The notes beneath the pieces were generated by a model. That model saw only the letters and a list, made by a program, of their open reading frames with translations, did not search any database and was not told where the DNA came from. A program made the position numbers and the translations under genes. DNA of 64,000 nt, taken from assembly GCA_017550165.1 (NCBI GenBank), contig JAFZQH010000027.1:84679-148678 (forward strand), given 5' to 3'. Below are positions 1 to 8,261 of this stretch, one piece after another (the first letter of the stretch is position 1; every line of letters starts with the position of its first letter). This DNA is from Lachnospiraceae bacterium. GTDB taxonomy: Bacteria > Bacillota > Clostridia > Lachnospirales > Lachnospiraceae.

Positions 1-188
1 GCCTGCATAACCTGGGCCCGGCCCATTTCCAGGCCTTCATCCGTTATAAATGAGTTAAGCGCCATATTCTGTGATTTGAATGGCGCCACTTTATATCCAT
101 CCTGTTTAAAAACTCTGCACAACCCTGCCGTAACCAGGCTCTTGCCCGCATTTGACATGGTTCCCTGTATCATGATCGATCTTGCCAT
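1..188 (-). CDS. cbiP: Cobyric acid synthase, N-terminal part (runs off window)
   Basis: Only the first 62 codons are inside the window; the gene continues beyond base 1. The product would amidate adenosyl-cobyrinate a,c-diamide to adenosylcobyric acid in the cytoplasm. The visible N-terminus has the deethiobiotin-synthetase-like P-loop (GTMSNAGKS) followed by [10 protein letters not shown], which is characteristic of CobQ/CbiP. The ATG at 186-188 starts one base after the cbiC stop, so it is the last visible gene of the cbi operon and probably translated with cbiC. The identity is clear although most of the protein is missing. Confidence 0.93.
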   Translation of the reverse strand, partial: MARSIMIQGTMSNAGKSLVTAGLCRVFKQDGYKVAPFKSQNMALNSFITDEGLEMGRAQVMQ

Positions 189-189
189 G

Positions 190-834
190 TTAAGCTCCTC
201 TGCTCTCGTCCATAATATAAAGAATTGCGTTACATATAGCCGCAGCCACGTTGCTGCCACCCTTACGTCCCCTTGCAACGATATAGGGCACGTTAAGCTC
301 CATGATCAGCTCCTTTGACTGCACCACATTTACGAAACCAACAGGAACGCCGATCACCAGCTTGGGATCCAGCTTGCCCTCATTTACCAGCTCATATATA
401 CGGACCAGCGCCGTGGGAGCATTTCCTATGGCGAAAATGATGGGCTTGCCCAAAGATGCTGCCTTGTCTATGCAGGCCGTTGCCCTTGTGGTACCGTTTT
501 CTTTGGCAATGCGAGCCACATCCTCATCACCCATGAAATTATAAACCTCTCCGCCAAACTTGGCCAAGGCTTTTTTATTGATGCCTGAAAGAGCCATCAT
601 GGTGTCCGTGACGATGCAGGCCCCGCCCTTAATGGCTTCCTTTGCCTTATCCAGCACGCCCTCGGAAAACGCCAGATTGTCGGCATAATCGAAATCAGCC
701 GACGTATGGATGACCCTCTTGATGATGGGCTCCAGCTCCGGCGGGAACTTGCGGTCCCCCAGTTCTTCCCCTATGATCTCAAAACTTCTTTTCTCAATAT
801 CCTGCGGCAGGACATTCTCTAATTCTACCTTCAT
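190..834 (-). CDS. cbiC: Cobalt-precorrin-8 methylmutase
   Basis: 214 residues, the normal size for CbiC/CobH. It moves the methyl group from C-11 to C-12 of precorrin-8 to give cobyrinic acid, the last ring-modifying step before amidation. Family signatures are visible: [12 protein letters not shown] near residue 40 with the conserved histidine, [11 protein letters not shown] near 75, AIGNAPTAL near 136 and GVPVGFVN near 162. It lies between cbiA (136 bases upstream, separated by a REP-like doublet) and cbiP (1-base gap), so it belongs to the B12 operon. Confidence 0.95.
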   Translation of the reverse strand: MKVELENVLPQDIEKRSFEIIGEELGDRKFPPELEPIIKRVIHTSADFDYADNLAFSEGVLDKAKEAIKGGACIVTDTMMALSGINKKALAKFGGEVYNFMGDEDVARIAKENGTTRATACIDKAASLGKPIIFAIGNAPTALVRIYELVNEGKLDPKLVIGVPVGFVNVVQSKELIMELNVPYIVARGRKGGSNVAAAICNAILYIMDESRGA

Positions 835-854
835 GACTCAACCTCTCATATAAC

Positions 855-957
855 AAGACAGGGGACGGTTCTCTGTCTTATTCAGTTACTAACAATCTCT
901 CCGTGCGGCTCGATTGCAAGCAATCAAGCCATAAGACAGAGAACCGTCCCCTGTCTT
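855..957. repeat. REP-like palindromic repeat, inverted doublet
   Basis: Two copies of the same 26-27 base imperfect palindrome (core AAGACAGGGGACGGTTCTCT) lie head to head at 855-881 (+) and 931-957 (-), about 50 bases apart. They fill the cbiC-cbiA gap. Each can form a small hairpin and the pair can form a large one, the arrangement of REPIN/BIME elements. The same unit recurs at 17434, 26411, 27496, 29997, 32734 (variant), 32774 and 32834. No transposase that would mobilise it is seen in the window. Confidence 0.8.
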
Positions 958-970
958 GTTCCTGTCTTGT

Positions 971-2335
971 TCAGCAATTACAACGTTTTAGGAACGAATA
1001 AATAAATTCAGGATTTGAATAATAGTAAAAATGCGGGAAACCTGCCACACTTCTTTCCGTCACATGACAGCATCTCCAGCTCCGCTCAGACAGCAGTTTC
1101 TTCGCCGTAAATGATTCTCCGTTGGCGGAACTGTCATAGTAGTGAAACTCATGAGCCCGGCATGTCACACCGGTATTACCGAAGACTTCCGTATCGCCGG
1201 AATCCAGAGTAACATACCCGAACCTCGTCAGTTTCCCGGTCATGTGAACCTCTCCGTCGATAACCCCCACCATGGGGTAAATCTTAGCATCCATACCCTC
1301 CATCTCCTTATGGAGATACATGAAGCCTCCGCATTCAGCCAGATAGGGCAGTCCCCCCTTTATGGCCTCTCGGATACTGTCCATCATGGACACATTTCCT
1401 GAGAGATTCGCGGCGTACACCTCCGGATATCCTCCATATAGTATAAGCCCGTCGACCCCTTCAGGCAACGCCTTATCTTTAAGAGGTGAGAAAAATACTA
1501 CCTCAGCCCCCATATCCTTAATAAGCTCAAGATTATCACGGTAGTGAAAACAAAATGCCGCATCATTGGCCACGGCGATCTTCAAGTTCTTTCCTTCAGG
1601 CAAATGCGGAATTACCGGTTCACTATACTCCAGCGGTTTAGCGGATTTCGCGATGTTGATCATCATATCCAGATCCAGATTCTTCTCAATGACTTCCGCA
1701 AATCCGTTGATATGATTTTTTATATCCCTGATCTCATCCGGAGTAACAAGTCCCAGATGTCTGCTCTCAACCGCATATTCAGATGATTCCGGCACACAGC
1801 CCAGTACCTTGATCCCCAGAGTGTTCTCGATCTCGGGCTTTAACCTGCCCAGCATCATAGGGTTCATGCGATTAAGGATAACACCGGCAATGCTGGATCC
1901 GGGCATGAATTCCATAAAACCCTTGATCGTAGGAATAACAGAAAGACTCATACCTTTACTGTTAACAATAAGAACAACCGGTGTTCCTGTAACATGTGCC
2001 AGGTCATAGGAAGAAGCCCTTGGAGAGGTGCCTCCGAGACCGTCATAGTAACCCATAACGCCTTCCAGCACAGCAATATCCGAGTCAACGGCTTCTTTCC
2101 CCAAGAGATATTTGGCCACATCGTCATTCGTAAAAAACGTGTCCAGATTCTTGGACTTGATCCCCATAACCTTCCCATGAAACATGGGATCAATATAATC
2201 AGGCCCGGTCTTAAACCCAGACACTCTAAGCCCTCTGTTAACGAGAGCCTGCAGCACCCCGCAGGTTATCATGGTCTTCCCACTCCCGCTCGAGCATGCC
2301 GCTAACATCACCCGTGGGATATTTACACTATTCAT
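971..2335 (-). CDS. cbiA: Cobyrinate a,c-diamide synthase
   Basis: 454 residues, typical of CbiA. It is an ATP- and glutamine-dependent amidotransferase acting on the a and c carboxylates of cobyrinate. The N-terminal ATPase domain carries a P-loop (SSGSGKTM) near residue 16 and the FKTGPDYIDPMFH motif near 41. The C-terminal class I glutamine amidotransferase-like domain shows ILYGGYPE and the nucleophile region YLAECGGFMYLH (Cys near 337). It is downstream of cbiET with a 181-base gap that holds a foldback repeat. The ATG at 2335 is well placed. Confidence 0.95.
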   Translation of the reverse strand: MNSVNIPRVMLAACSSGSGKTMITCGVLQALVNRGLRVSGFKTGPDYIDPMFHGKVMGIKSKNLDTFFTNDDVAKYLLGKEAVDSDIAVLEGVMGYYDGLGGTSPRASSYDLAHVTGTPVVLIVNSKGMSLSVIPTIKGFMEFMPGSSIAGVILNRMNPMMLGRLKPEIENTLGIKVLGCVPESSEYAVESRHLGLVTPDEIRDIKNHINGFAEVIEKNLDLDMMINIAKSAKPLEYSEPVIPHLPEGKNLKIAVANDAAFCFHYRDNLELIKDMGAEVVFFSPLKDKALPEGVDGLILYGGYPEVYAANLSGNVSMMDSIREAIKGGLPYLAECGGFMYLHKEMEGMDAKIYPMVGVIDGEVHMTGKLTRFGYVTLDSGDTEVFGNTGVTCRAHEFHYYDSSANGESFTAKKLLSERSWRCCHVTERSVAGFPHFYYYSNPEFIYSFLKRCNC

Positions 2336-2379
2336 GAAATGATCCTCAACTATATATCTACTTAAGTAACTAAGGCTTA

Positions 2380-2503
2380 GAATGATGAATTCATAAGCAG
2401 TGCCTTTGCGGACGTCGGTTCTTAGTGAACTCGTCAGAGTGAACTTAGAACCGCTACGCTTCGCAACGGAGCGAGAGCGTCACTGCGTTGAATTGCATCA
2501 TTC
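2380..2503. repeat. Foldback/MITE-like intergenic element
   Basis: A 124-base segment in the cbiET-cbiA gap is bounded by near-identical inverted ends: GAATGATGAATTCA at 2380-2393 and TGAATTGCATCATTC at 2489-2503. These match except for one inserted base. GCAGTG at 2397-2402 and CACTGC at 2481-2486 extend the pairing. Inside, GGTTCT and AGAACC arms can form a further hairpin. It has no coding content. It looks like a non-autonomous foldback element or structured intergenic repeat; no second copy is in the window, so mobility is inference. Confidence 0.5.
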
Positions 2504-2516
2504 GAAGCCGTAACAA

Positions 2517-3740
2517 TTATGTATTCTGCATAGTAAATATGACCACGGGATTCTGCCCCATCATCATATTATACCGCCCCAGCTTCTTTGACTTCCCTAC
2601 AGCAACGTTTACTATATCAACATATGAAAACTTAAACGACTCCACGATCTGCGTGGTCTCCACGATAGTCTCCATGGCTATTGCGTTCACCACGATCCGC
2701 ACCTTGGGGTTCTTCTCCAGCAGGAGGGAAATGATCTCCTTCATATTCCCACTGCTTCCTCCAATGAAAACGTGGGTCGGCACAGGAAGGTCTTTCAACG
2801 CCTCGGGCGCCAGGCCTTCAACTACCTCCAGATTATACGCCCCGTGAAGCAGTTTGTTCTTCTTAAGCAGATCCACGGCCTCCGCCTTCTTCTCAATGGC
2901 AAATACCTGCCCCTGTGCCATCTGCAGGGCACACTCTACACTAATGGATCCGGTGCCGGCTCCCACGTCATAGAGAACACCGTCCCTGGTCAGCTGCAAC
3001 TTGGAAATGGAGATGCTCCTGATCTCTTCCTTTGTCATAGGAGCATCACCCCTTGAAAATGCGCTATCAGGCAATCCGTGGGTAACAGGAAATGTGCCTG
3101 CGAATTCATTTTCAAGTATCACCACGCTTAGGCCGTCTTCGTCAAATCCGGTAAAGTCAGCAGGTTTCCCTGTAATTATCTTCTCATTTTCATAGCTAAG
3201 CATAAAGCCCACGTGCATCGCCACACTGTCAAACTTGTACTCCAGCAGAATATCAGACAGTTCCCGCACGCTCTCGGCCTTCCCCACCAAGGCAAAGACC
3301 TTCCTGTTATGCCTTATGGCATCTATGATATTCTGGTGTCTTCCATGGAGGCTTACAAGCTTGATATCCTGCCAGGGCATCCCCAGTTTCGAAGCAAAAT
3401 ATACCACGGAAGATATGCCCGGTATTCTTTTTAAATTATATCCTGAATTAACTAAATGGTCTCCCAGCTTAAGCGCACCCGAGTAAAATCCAATATCTCC
3501 CGAAAATGCTGCCACTACTTTCTTGTATTCTACATGCTTATCTATAAACTCAAGTATGTCCTCGGCACGATAAAGGTCCTCCACCGGCTTGTTAAACCGC
3601 CTCAGGCCTTCAAGCATACGGCCCGCGCCGATGATCACATCAGCCTCCTCGCAGGCCCGGTATCCCTCCATGGTCAAAGTGTCGGGATTACCCATTCCTA
3701 TGCCCAATATCACAACTTCTCTGTCATTTGTTGCTGCCAT
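2517..3740 (-). CDS. cbiET: Bifunctional precorrin-6Y C5,15-methyltransferase/decarboxylase
   Basis: 407 residues formed by fusion of CbiE and CbiT, equivalent to CobL. Residues 1 to about 205 are a tetrapyrrole methylase (VILGIGMGNPDTLT, then GDIGFYSG and RIPGISSV). Residues from about 210 on are a class I SAM methyltransferase (YDVGAGTGSISVECA near 265) that methylates C-15 and decarboxylates the C-12 acetate. The fusion replaces separate cbiE and cbiT genes. The gene follows cbiJ with a 17-base gap in the cbi operon. Confidence 0.94.
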   Translation of the reverse strand: MAATNDREVVILGIGMGNPDTLTMEGYRACEEADVIIGAGRMLEGLRRFNKPVEDLYRAEDILEFIDKHVEYKKVVAAFSGDIGFYSGALKLGDHLVNSGYNLKRIPGISSVVYFASKLGMPWQDIKLVSLHGRHQNIIDAIRHNRKVFALVGKAESVRELSDILLEYKFDSVAMHVGFMLSYENEKIITGKPADFTGFDEDGLSVVILENEFAGTFPVTHGLPDSAFSRGDAPMTKEEIRSISISKLQLTRDGVLYDVGAGTGSISVECALQMAQGQVFAIEKKAEAVDLLKKNKLLHGAYNLEVVEGLAPEALKDLPVPTHVFIGGSSGNMKEIISLLLEKNPKVRIVVNAIAMETIVETTQIVESFKFSYVDIVNVAVGKSKKLGRYNMMMGQNPVVIFTMQNT

Positions 3741-3757
3741 AATTATTCTCCGTTAAA

Positions 3758-4510
3758 TCATTGCAATCCAAGCTTATTGAGGATCTGGTCCCGGCTCAGC
3801 CCCACAGCTCCCTCAGCAGGTCTGTTGATCACTATGACCTCCGCTCCTGCCATGGCAGCTCCTTCTATCTTCTCCGGAAATCCCCCTACTGTCCCCGTAT
3901 CCTTAGATACAAGAAATCTGCAGGAAAACTGCTTGAGCAAAGCCCCGTTCATTTCTGCGGAAAATGGTCCCTGCATACAGATAAGCTGGGCGGGTTTTAG
4001 CCCCAGTGCCTTTGCCTTGTCAACAGACTCCGCATCCGGCAGGAATCTGGCGTATAGCCGCGAAGTATCATTTATAAGGTTCACATAATCCGATAACTCT
4101 TTGCTCCCGGTAGTCAAAAGGATATTGCCGGAAACCAAATTCAGGTATTCGCAGGCCTCTTCCTTGGTGGCAAAGCATTTGCAGCCGGTCTTATCTCCCG
4201 CTGAATCACGAAGCAGTCGATAGTACTTCATGTCCTGCTTACGGCAGGCCTCTATGATGTTCTCAGACACGATCTTAGCGTAAGGGTGGGTGGCATCCAC
4301 CACTGCCATGGGAGATACCTCCCTGAAGAGAGAGGTCATTTGCTCCACATCTAACCGCCCCTGATGGATCACCAGGCCGTCCGTTTCCGGGATTACCTCC
4401 TCACCATATTCAGTTGCCACGCAGACATGGACTTCATCATACCGGCCGGCAAGAAAGGCGGCAAGTTCCCGTCCTTCCTTCGTGCCTGCAAATACAAGGA
4501 TTTTCTTCAT
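3758..4510 (-). CDS. cbiJ: Cobalt-precorrin-6A reductase
   Basis: 250 residues, matching CbiJ/CobK. It uses NAD(P)H to reduce the macrocycle between the CbiD and CbiET steps. The N-terminus shows the family's ILVFAGTKEGRELA nucleotide-binding start, with VVDATHPYA near residue 90 and RFLVSKDTGTVGG in the C-terminal half, all typical of the family. The start codon overlaps the cbiH stop at base 4510, which suggests translational coupling. Confidence 0.93.
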   Translation of the reverse strand: MKKILVFAGTKEGRELAAFLAGRYDEVHVCVATEYGEEVIPETDGLVIHQGRLDVEQMTSLFREVSPMAVVDATHPYAKIVSENIIEACRKQDMKYYRLLRDSAGDKTGCKCFATKEEACEYLNLVSGNILLTTGSKELSDYVNLINDTSRLYARFLPDAESVDKAKALGLKPAQLICMQGPFSAEMNGALLKQFSCRFLVSKDTGTVGGFPEKIEGAAMAGAEVIVINRPAEGAVGLSRDQILNKLGLQ

Positions 4511-5262
4511 TATTCCTCTTCCTGGTCCTCAACGCCACGATAACCTCTGGGGGTTACCATCCTGCCGTTAATGATCTGGGTCTTTGAATTACCTATGAAC
4601 ACCGTGGTGAACATATCCACCTGCACATCACGAAGTTCTTTTAATGTGTAGACATGGAAGGTCTCACCTTCACGGCCGATCTGCTCAACGGTCCCGCATA
4701 CGTTCTCGGGCTTGCGGTATTTTAAAATGATATCGCAGGCCTTCTGCAGGTAATCATGCCTCTTCTTGCTGGAAGGATTGTAGAAGCACATAGCCATATC
4801 GCTGTCAGCTGCGGCAGCGATCCTCTTCTCGATAACCTCCCAGGGTGTAAGCAGGTCGCTAAGGGAGATAACGGCAAAGTCATGGATAAGAGGCGCGCCA
4901 AGAACCGATGCACCGCTTAAAGTAGCGGATACGCCGCTTACGATCTCCACAGGGATATCCGGGAACTCTTCGGCGCCGATGGTCAGCATCAGACCGCTCA
5001 TTCCGTAAACCCCTGCATCTCCCGAACAGATCATGGCAACATTTTTGCCCTTCTTAGCCTCTTCAAAGGCCATTCTGCAGCGATCCACCTCTTTACGCAT
5101 GGGCGTGCTTAAGAACTCCTTATCGGAAAAATGATCCTTTACCAGATCGATATAAACCGTATATCCGACAATAACGTCACAATTTTTCAATACATCGGCA
5201 GCCTTAATGGTCATAAATTCATAGCCGCCGGGGCCGATGCCCACTACATACATTTTACTCAA
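4510..5262 (-). CDS. cbiH: Cobalt-precorrin-3B C17-methyltransferase
   Basis: A tetrapyrrole SAM methylase that methylates C-17 and contracts the ring in the anaerobic route. Family motifs are YVVGIGPGGYEFMT at the N-terminus, MICSGDAGVYGMS near residue 80 and VEIVSGVSATLSGAS near 103, followed by FYNPSSKKR. Start choice: a Shine-Dalgarno-like AGAGAGGGTG inside the end of cbiG is correctly spaced from a TTG at 5260-5262, giving MSKMYVVG. The ATG at 5251-5253 lies too far from it, and a longer TTG start at 5295 has no support. The protein is then about 250 residues. Confidence 0.93.
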   Translation of the reverse strand: MSKMYVVGIGPGGYEFMTIKAADVLKNCDVIVGYTVYIDLVKDHFSDKEFLSTPMRKEVDRCRMAFEEAKKGKNVAMICSGDAGVYGMSGLMLTIGAEEFPDIPVEIVSGVSATLSGASVLGAPLIHDFAVISLSDLLTPWEVIEKRIAAAADSDMAMCFYNPSSKKRHDYLQKACDIILKYRKPENVCGTVEQIGREGETFHVYTLKELRDVQVDMFTTVFIGNSKTQIINGRMVTPRGYRGVEDQEEE

Positions 5263-6343
5263 ATGAAACACACCCTCTCTTTCCTGCAACGGCAACAGTC
5301 ACGCCCTCGCATTTCTTCTTGGGAACCACCAGGTTCCTGTCACGGCTTGCCTCCGGATCATCCTCCATGATCTTGCGGATGGCAGCCCGCTCACATACAT
5401 TGTCAACCCCCGTTACGCCGAAGACAAAGTCCGACATGTCAAATTCCCCGGGGACCTTCTTAAGCTCATCCCCCGGATAAAAGAAGCTGGGGATGTTCAT
5501 ATACTCGGAAAAGCCTAAAAGTCCCGGCTCTCCGCATTTTAAGTCTATGGACGAAATAGCATATACACTTCTGGGATCAATGCTGTTCTCACTCAAAGTA
5601 TCGATAACAGCAGCATTGATGTCTCTCTCCGACTTGCCCTTCTTGCATCCGACCCCCACCACGTTGTTCTTGGGGATCAGCCAGAGAATGTTGTATTCCC
5701 GCAGGGCCTCCTTTAGACTTGAGATTTTCCTGTCAGAAATGATTATACACCACTTTATGTCTTTTACAAAGTCAGAGGCCTCCTCCAACAGTACCAGTTC
5801 ATCAGGCACCTGGCCCAAAATATCGCAGTCACAGTAAAGGCCTACCTTCCGGCCTTCCACGATCTCCATGGCCACCTTCTTTGCACACTCCATGTCCGTG
5901 ATATACAGGTTGTTCCTGACGGCCCAGGAATCGACGGCGATCTTGCCGTGAACGTCGGAAGCAGTGGTGATTACAGGATTTGCCCCCATCTCAGCAGCCA
6001 GCAGCCTCGTGAGCTCATTTGCCCCGCCTATATGCCCGGACAGCACCGAGATCACGTTAAGACCCATGTCATCCATCACAATAACTGCCGGGTCTATTGT
6101 CTTATTTACCAGAAGTGGTGCCACTGTCCGGACGGCTATGCCCAGCGCCCCGACGAAGATTATGGCGTCATTCTCCGGAAACACCTCCTGACACCAGCCT
6201 TTAAGGTCATTCGGCTTCATAACATAGGTCAGCGTCCATTCCTCTCCGCCCTTGTCTTTGATGGCGGCAAATGCCCTTTCTATGTCCCCTATCCGTTTCT
6301 TTCCCGATGCTGAAAATGCAACGGCAGCGCACTTTTTGATCAT
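5255..6343 (-). CDS. cbiG: Cobalt-precorrin-5A hydrolase
   Basis: 362 residues. CbiG opens the delta-lactone of cobalt-precorrin-5A and releases acetaldehyde, a step specific to the anaerobic pathway. The N-terminal region shows IIFVGALGIAVR and SGHIGGANELTRLLA; the C-terminal CbiG domain shows VVGVGCKKGKS and the PSFFYPGDEL region. The start overlaps the cbiF stop (TAATG) and the end overlaps the start of cbiH, so the three genes are tightly coupled. Together with CbiD and CbiK it shows that this is the early cobalt-insertion pathway. Confidence 0.94.
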   Translation of the reverse strand: MIKKCAAVAFSASGKKRIGDIERAFAAIKDKGGEEWTLTYVMKPNDLKGWCQEVFPENDAIIFVGALGIAVRTVAPLLVNKTIDPAVIVMDDMGLNVISVLSGHIGGANELTRLLAAEMGANPVITTASDVHGKIAVDSWAVRNNLYITDMECAKKVAMEIVEGRKVGLYCDCDILGQVPDELVLLEEASDFVKDIKWCIIISDRKISSLKEALREYNILWLIPKNNVVGVGCKKGKSERDINAAVIDTLSENSIDPRSVYAISSIDLKCGEPGLLGFSEYMNIPSFFYPGDELKKVPGEFDMSDFVFGVTGVDNVCERAAIRKIMEDDPEASRDRNLVVPKKKCEGVTVAVAGKRGCVSFE

Positions 6344-7101
6344 TATTTGGAAGCCTCTCTGAATTCAGTTGTAAAAGCAGGATTATATAATTCCGACCTG
6401 TCATAATTCGTATGGGTTACAGCATCCCCTATGAGCATCAGCGCCGTCTTGGTGATATTATTCTCCTTGGCGGTCTGTGCCAGCGTACCTACGGTACATA
6501 CGAATTTCTTCTGATCCGGCCATGTTGCCTTATATACGATGGCTGCCGGTGTATCTGCCGAATATCCTCCGGCAATGAGCTCCTTGCTTAAGTCCTCCAG
6601 CAACCCGGTGCTTAAGAATACTACCATTGAGCACTGATGCTGGGCAAAGCTTTTGATGCTCTCCCTCTCGGGAACCGGCGTCCTTCCTGCCATTCTGGTT
6701 ATTATCACGCTCTGGGATACGTTTGGCAGTGTATACTCCAGATTCAGTGCGGACGCTGCTCCGCAAAATGCGGAAACTCCGGGCGTGGTATCGTACTCAT
6801 ATCCCATCTTATCCAGCTCGTCCATCTGCTCTCTGATGGCGCCGTAGATACAAGGGTCTCCCGTGTGAAGCCTTACTGTCATAAGGCCCTTTTCCTCGTC
6901 CTCTTTCATGACCTCGATAACCTCTTCCAGGGTCATGGTGGCGCTGTCGTATACCTTGCAGCCATCCTTTTTATAGTCCAAGAGCTGCGGGTTTACAAGG
7001 GATCCGGCGTAAATGATGACGTCGGCCTCCTCGAGATACTTTTTTCCTCTCAATGTGATCAAGTCAGGGGCACCCGAGCCCGCTCCTACGAAATGTATCA
7101 T
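6343..7101 (-). CDS. cbiF: Cobalt-precorrin-4 C11-methyltransferase
   Basis: 252 residues. It is a SAM-dependent tetrapyrrole methylase acting at C-11. Seen motifs are VGAGSGAPDLITLRG at the N-terminus, LHTGDPCIYGAI near residue 78 and TTPGVSAFCGAA near 104, in the order and spacing expected for CbiF/CobM. The gene overlaps the cbiD stop by 4 bases upstream and cbiG by 1 base downstream. No unusual features. Confidence 0.95.
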   Translation of the reverse strand: MIHFVGAGSGAPDLITLRGKKYLEEADVIIYAGSLVNPQLLDYKKDGCKVYDSATMTLEEVIEVMKEDEEKGLMTVRLHTGDPCIYGAIREQMDELDKMGYEYDTTPGVSAFCGAASALNLEYTLPNVSQSVIITRMAGRTPVPERESIKSFAQHQCSMVVFLSTGLLEDLSKELIAGGYSADTPAAIVYKATWPDQKKFVCTVGTLAQTAKENNITKTALMLIGDAVTHTNYDRSELYNPAFTTEFREASK

Positions 7102-8261
7102 ACTTCAATACCTCCTATAAGTTTAATCAGTTCATCAACGTCGCCGGCCTTCCCCAGCTCGCCATGCACATTACTAAATGTGATGATCCCCAGCTTCAAC
7201 TGCCCGTATGCCCTGTTAGACACGTAAAACAGCATCTTCTTCATAATGGGTTCCATGACGGTCTCTAAGACTCCGGCCTCCCCCAGCATCTCCACTGCAT
7301 CGTCTGTGGTGACGCAGGTGTAGACCTTCTTTAACAGCTCCGGGTCAAGGCCTGCCGCCAAGCCATTGGCCACCAGGATGTCCATCCTGCAATCGGCGTA
7401 TCTGGAGTGGGTGTTCATGACCCCTCCTGCCAGCTTAACGAACTTTCCGAAATGTCCTACGAAGAGGATTCCCTTGGCTCCCAGCTCGATGGCCATATCT
7501 ATGGTCTGTCCTATATAGTTGCTGCATTTTACTGCCTGCTTTGATTCCAGGGGAAGCTGTGTCGTCAGATAGTTGGTCCCGTAGTTACCGGGCGTGATCA
7601 GAAGATACTCTGCCCCGCCGGAAACCTTCATGGACAGTTCCGCCCTGATGCTGGCTATCAGCGCATCCTCGCTCATGGGCTCCACGATCCCGGAAGTCCC
7701 CAGAATAGATATTCCGCCCTCGATACCCAGTCTTGGATTAAAGGTCTTCTTTGCCAGCTCCACTCCCGCCGGAATGGAAATCTCCACGTCTATATCCCCG
7801 AAATACTCGAAATCCTCGCATATCTCACGGACATTGGCGGTTATCATCTCCCGGGGAACATGATTTATCGCAGCGTTTCCCACCGGCTGGTCCAGTCCCG
7901 GCTTGGTAACCCTGCCGACTCCCAGGCCGCCGTCGATGTGAACCTTATTATCAATACCGCCCTCATTGGTCTTGGAGACCTTTGCATAAACATACGCCCC
8001 GTTGGTCACATCCGGGTCGTCACCGGAGAACTTCTCCACGGCACATTTTACGTAATCTGCACCCCTCTCCTTCTCCTTGATCTCCAGGGTCAGTTCAAAT
8101 CCCTTGGGGGTCATGAGATTGACGTACTCCACGTCATTCCCGGTCAAGAGCATGATGGTGGCAGCCCTTGACGCCCCGGCCGCGCAGCTTCCGGTGGTAT
8201 AGCCCATCTGCAGCTTCTTATTATCTTTAATAACGAATTTATCTTCCAATCCGTTCCGCAT
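7098..8261 (-). CDS. cbiD: Cobalt-precorrin-5B C1-methyltransferase
   Basis: 387 residues. CbiD adds the methyl group at C-1 in the anaerobic pathway and is unrelated to the tetrapyrrole methylase fold. Diagnostic motifs are QMGYTTGSCAAGASRAA near residue 18, GVGRVTKPGL near 110, and GTSGIVEPMSEDA and FVGHFGKFVKLAGG further on. The start at 8261 overlaps the upstream ATPase gene by about 23 bases. This physically links the importer genes to the ring-synthesis genes within one operon. Confidence 0.95.
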   Translation of the reverse strand: MRNGLEDKFVIKDNKKLQMGYTTGSCAAGASRAATIMLLTGNDVEYVNLMTPKGFELTLEIKEKERGADYVKCAVEKFSGDDPDVTNGAYVYAKVSKTNEGGIDNKVHIDGGLGVGRVTKPGLDQPVGNAAINHVPREMITANVREICEDFEYFGDIDVEISIPAGVELAKKTFNPRLGIEGGISILGTSGIVEPMSEDALIASIRAELSMKVSGGAEYLLITPGNYGTNYLTTQLPLESKQAVKCSNYIGQTIDMAIELGAKGILFVGHFGKFVKLAGGVMNTHSRYADCRMDILVANGLAAGLDPELLKKVYTCVTTDDAVEMLGEAGVLETVMEPIMKKMLFYVSNRAYGQLKLGIITFSNVHGELGKAGDVDELIKLIGGIEV

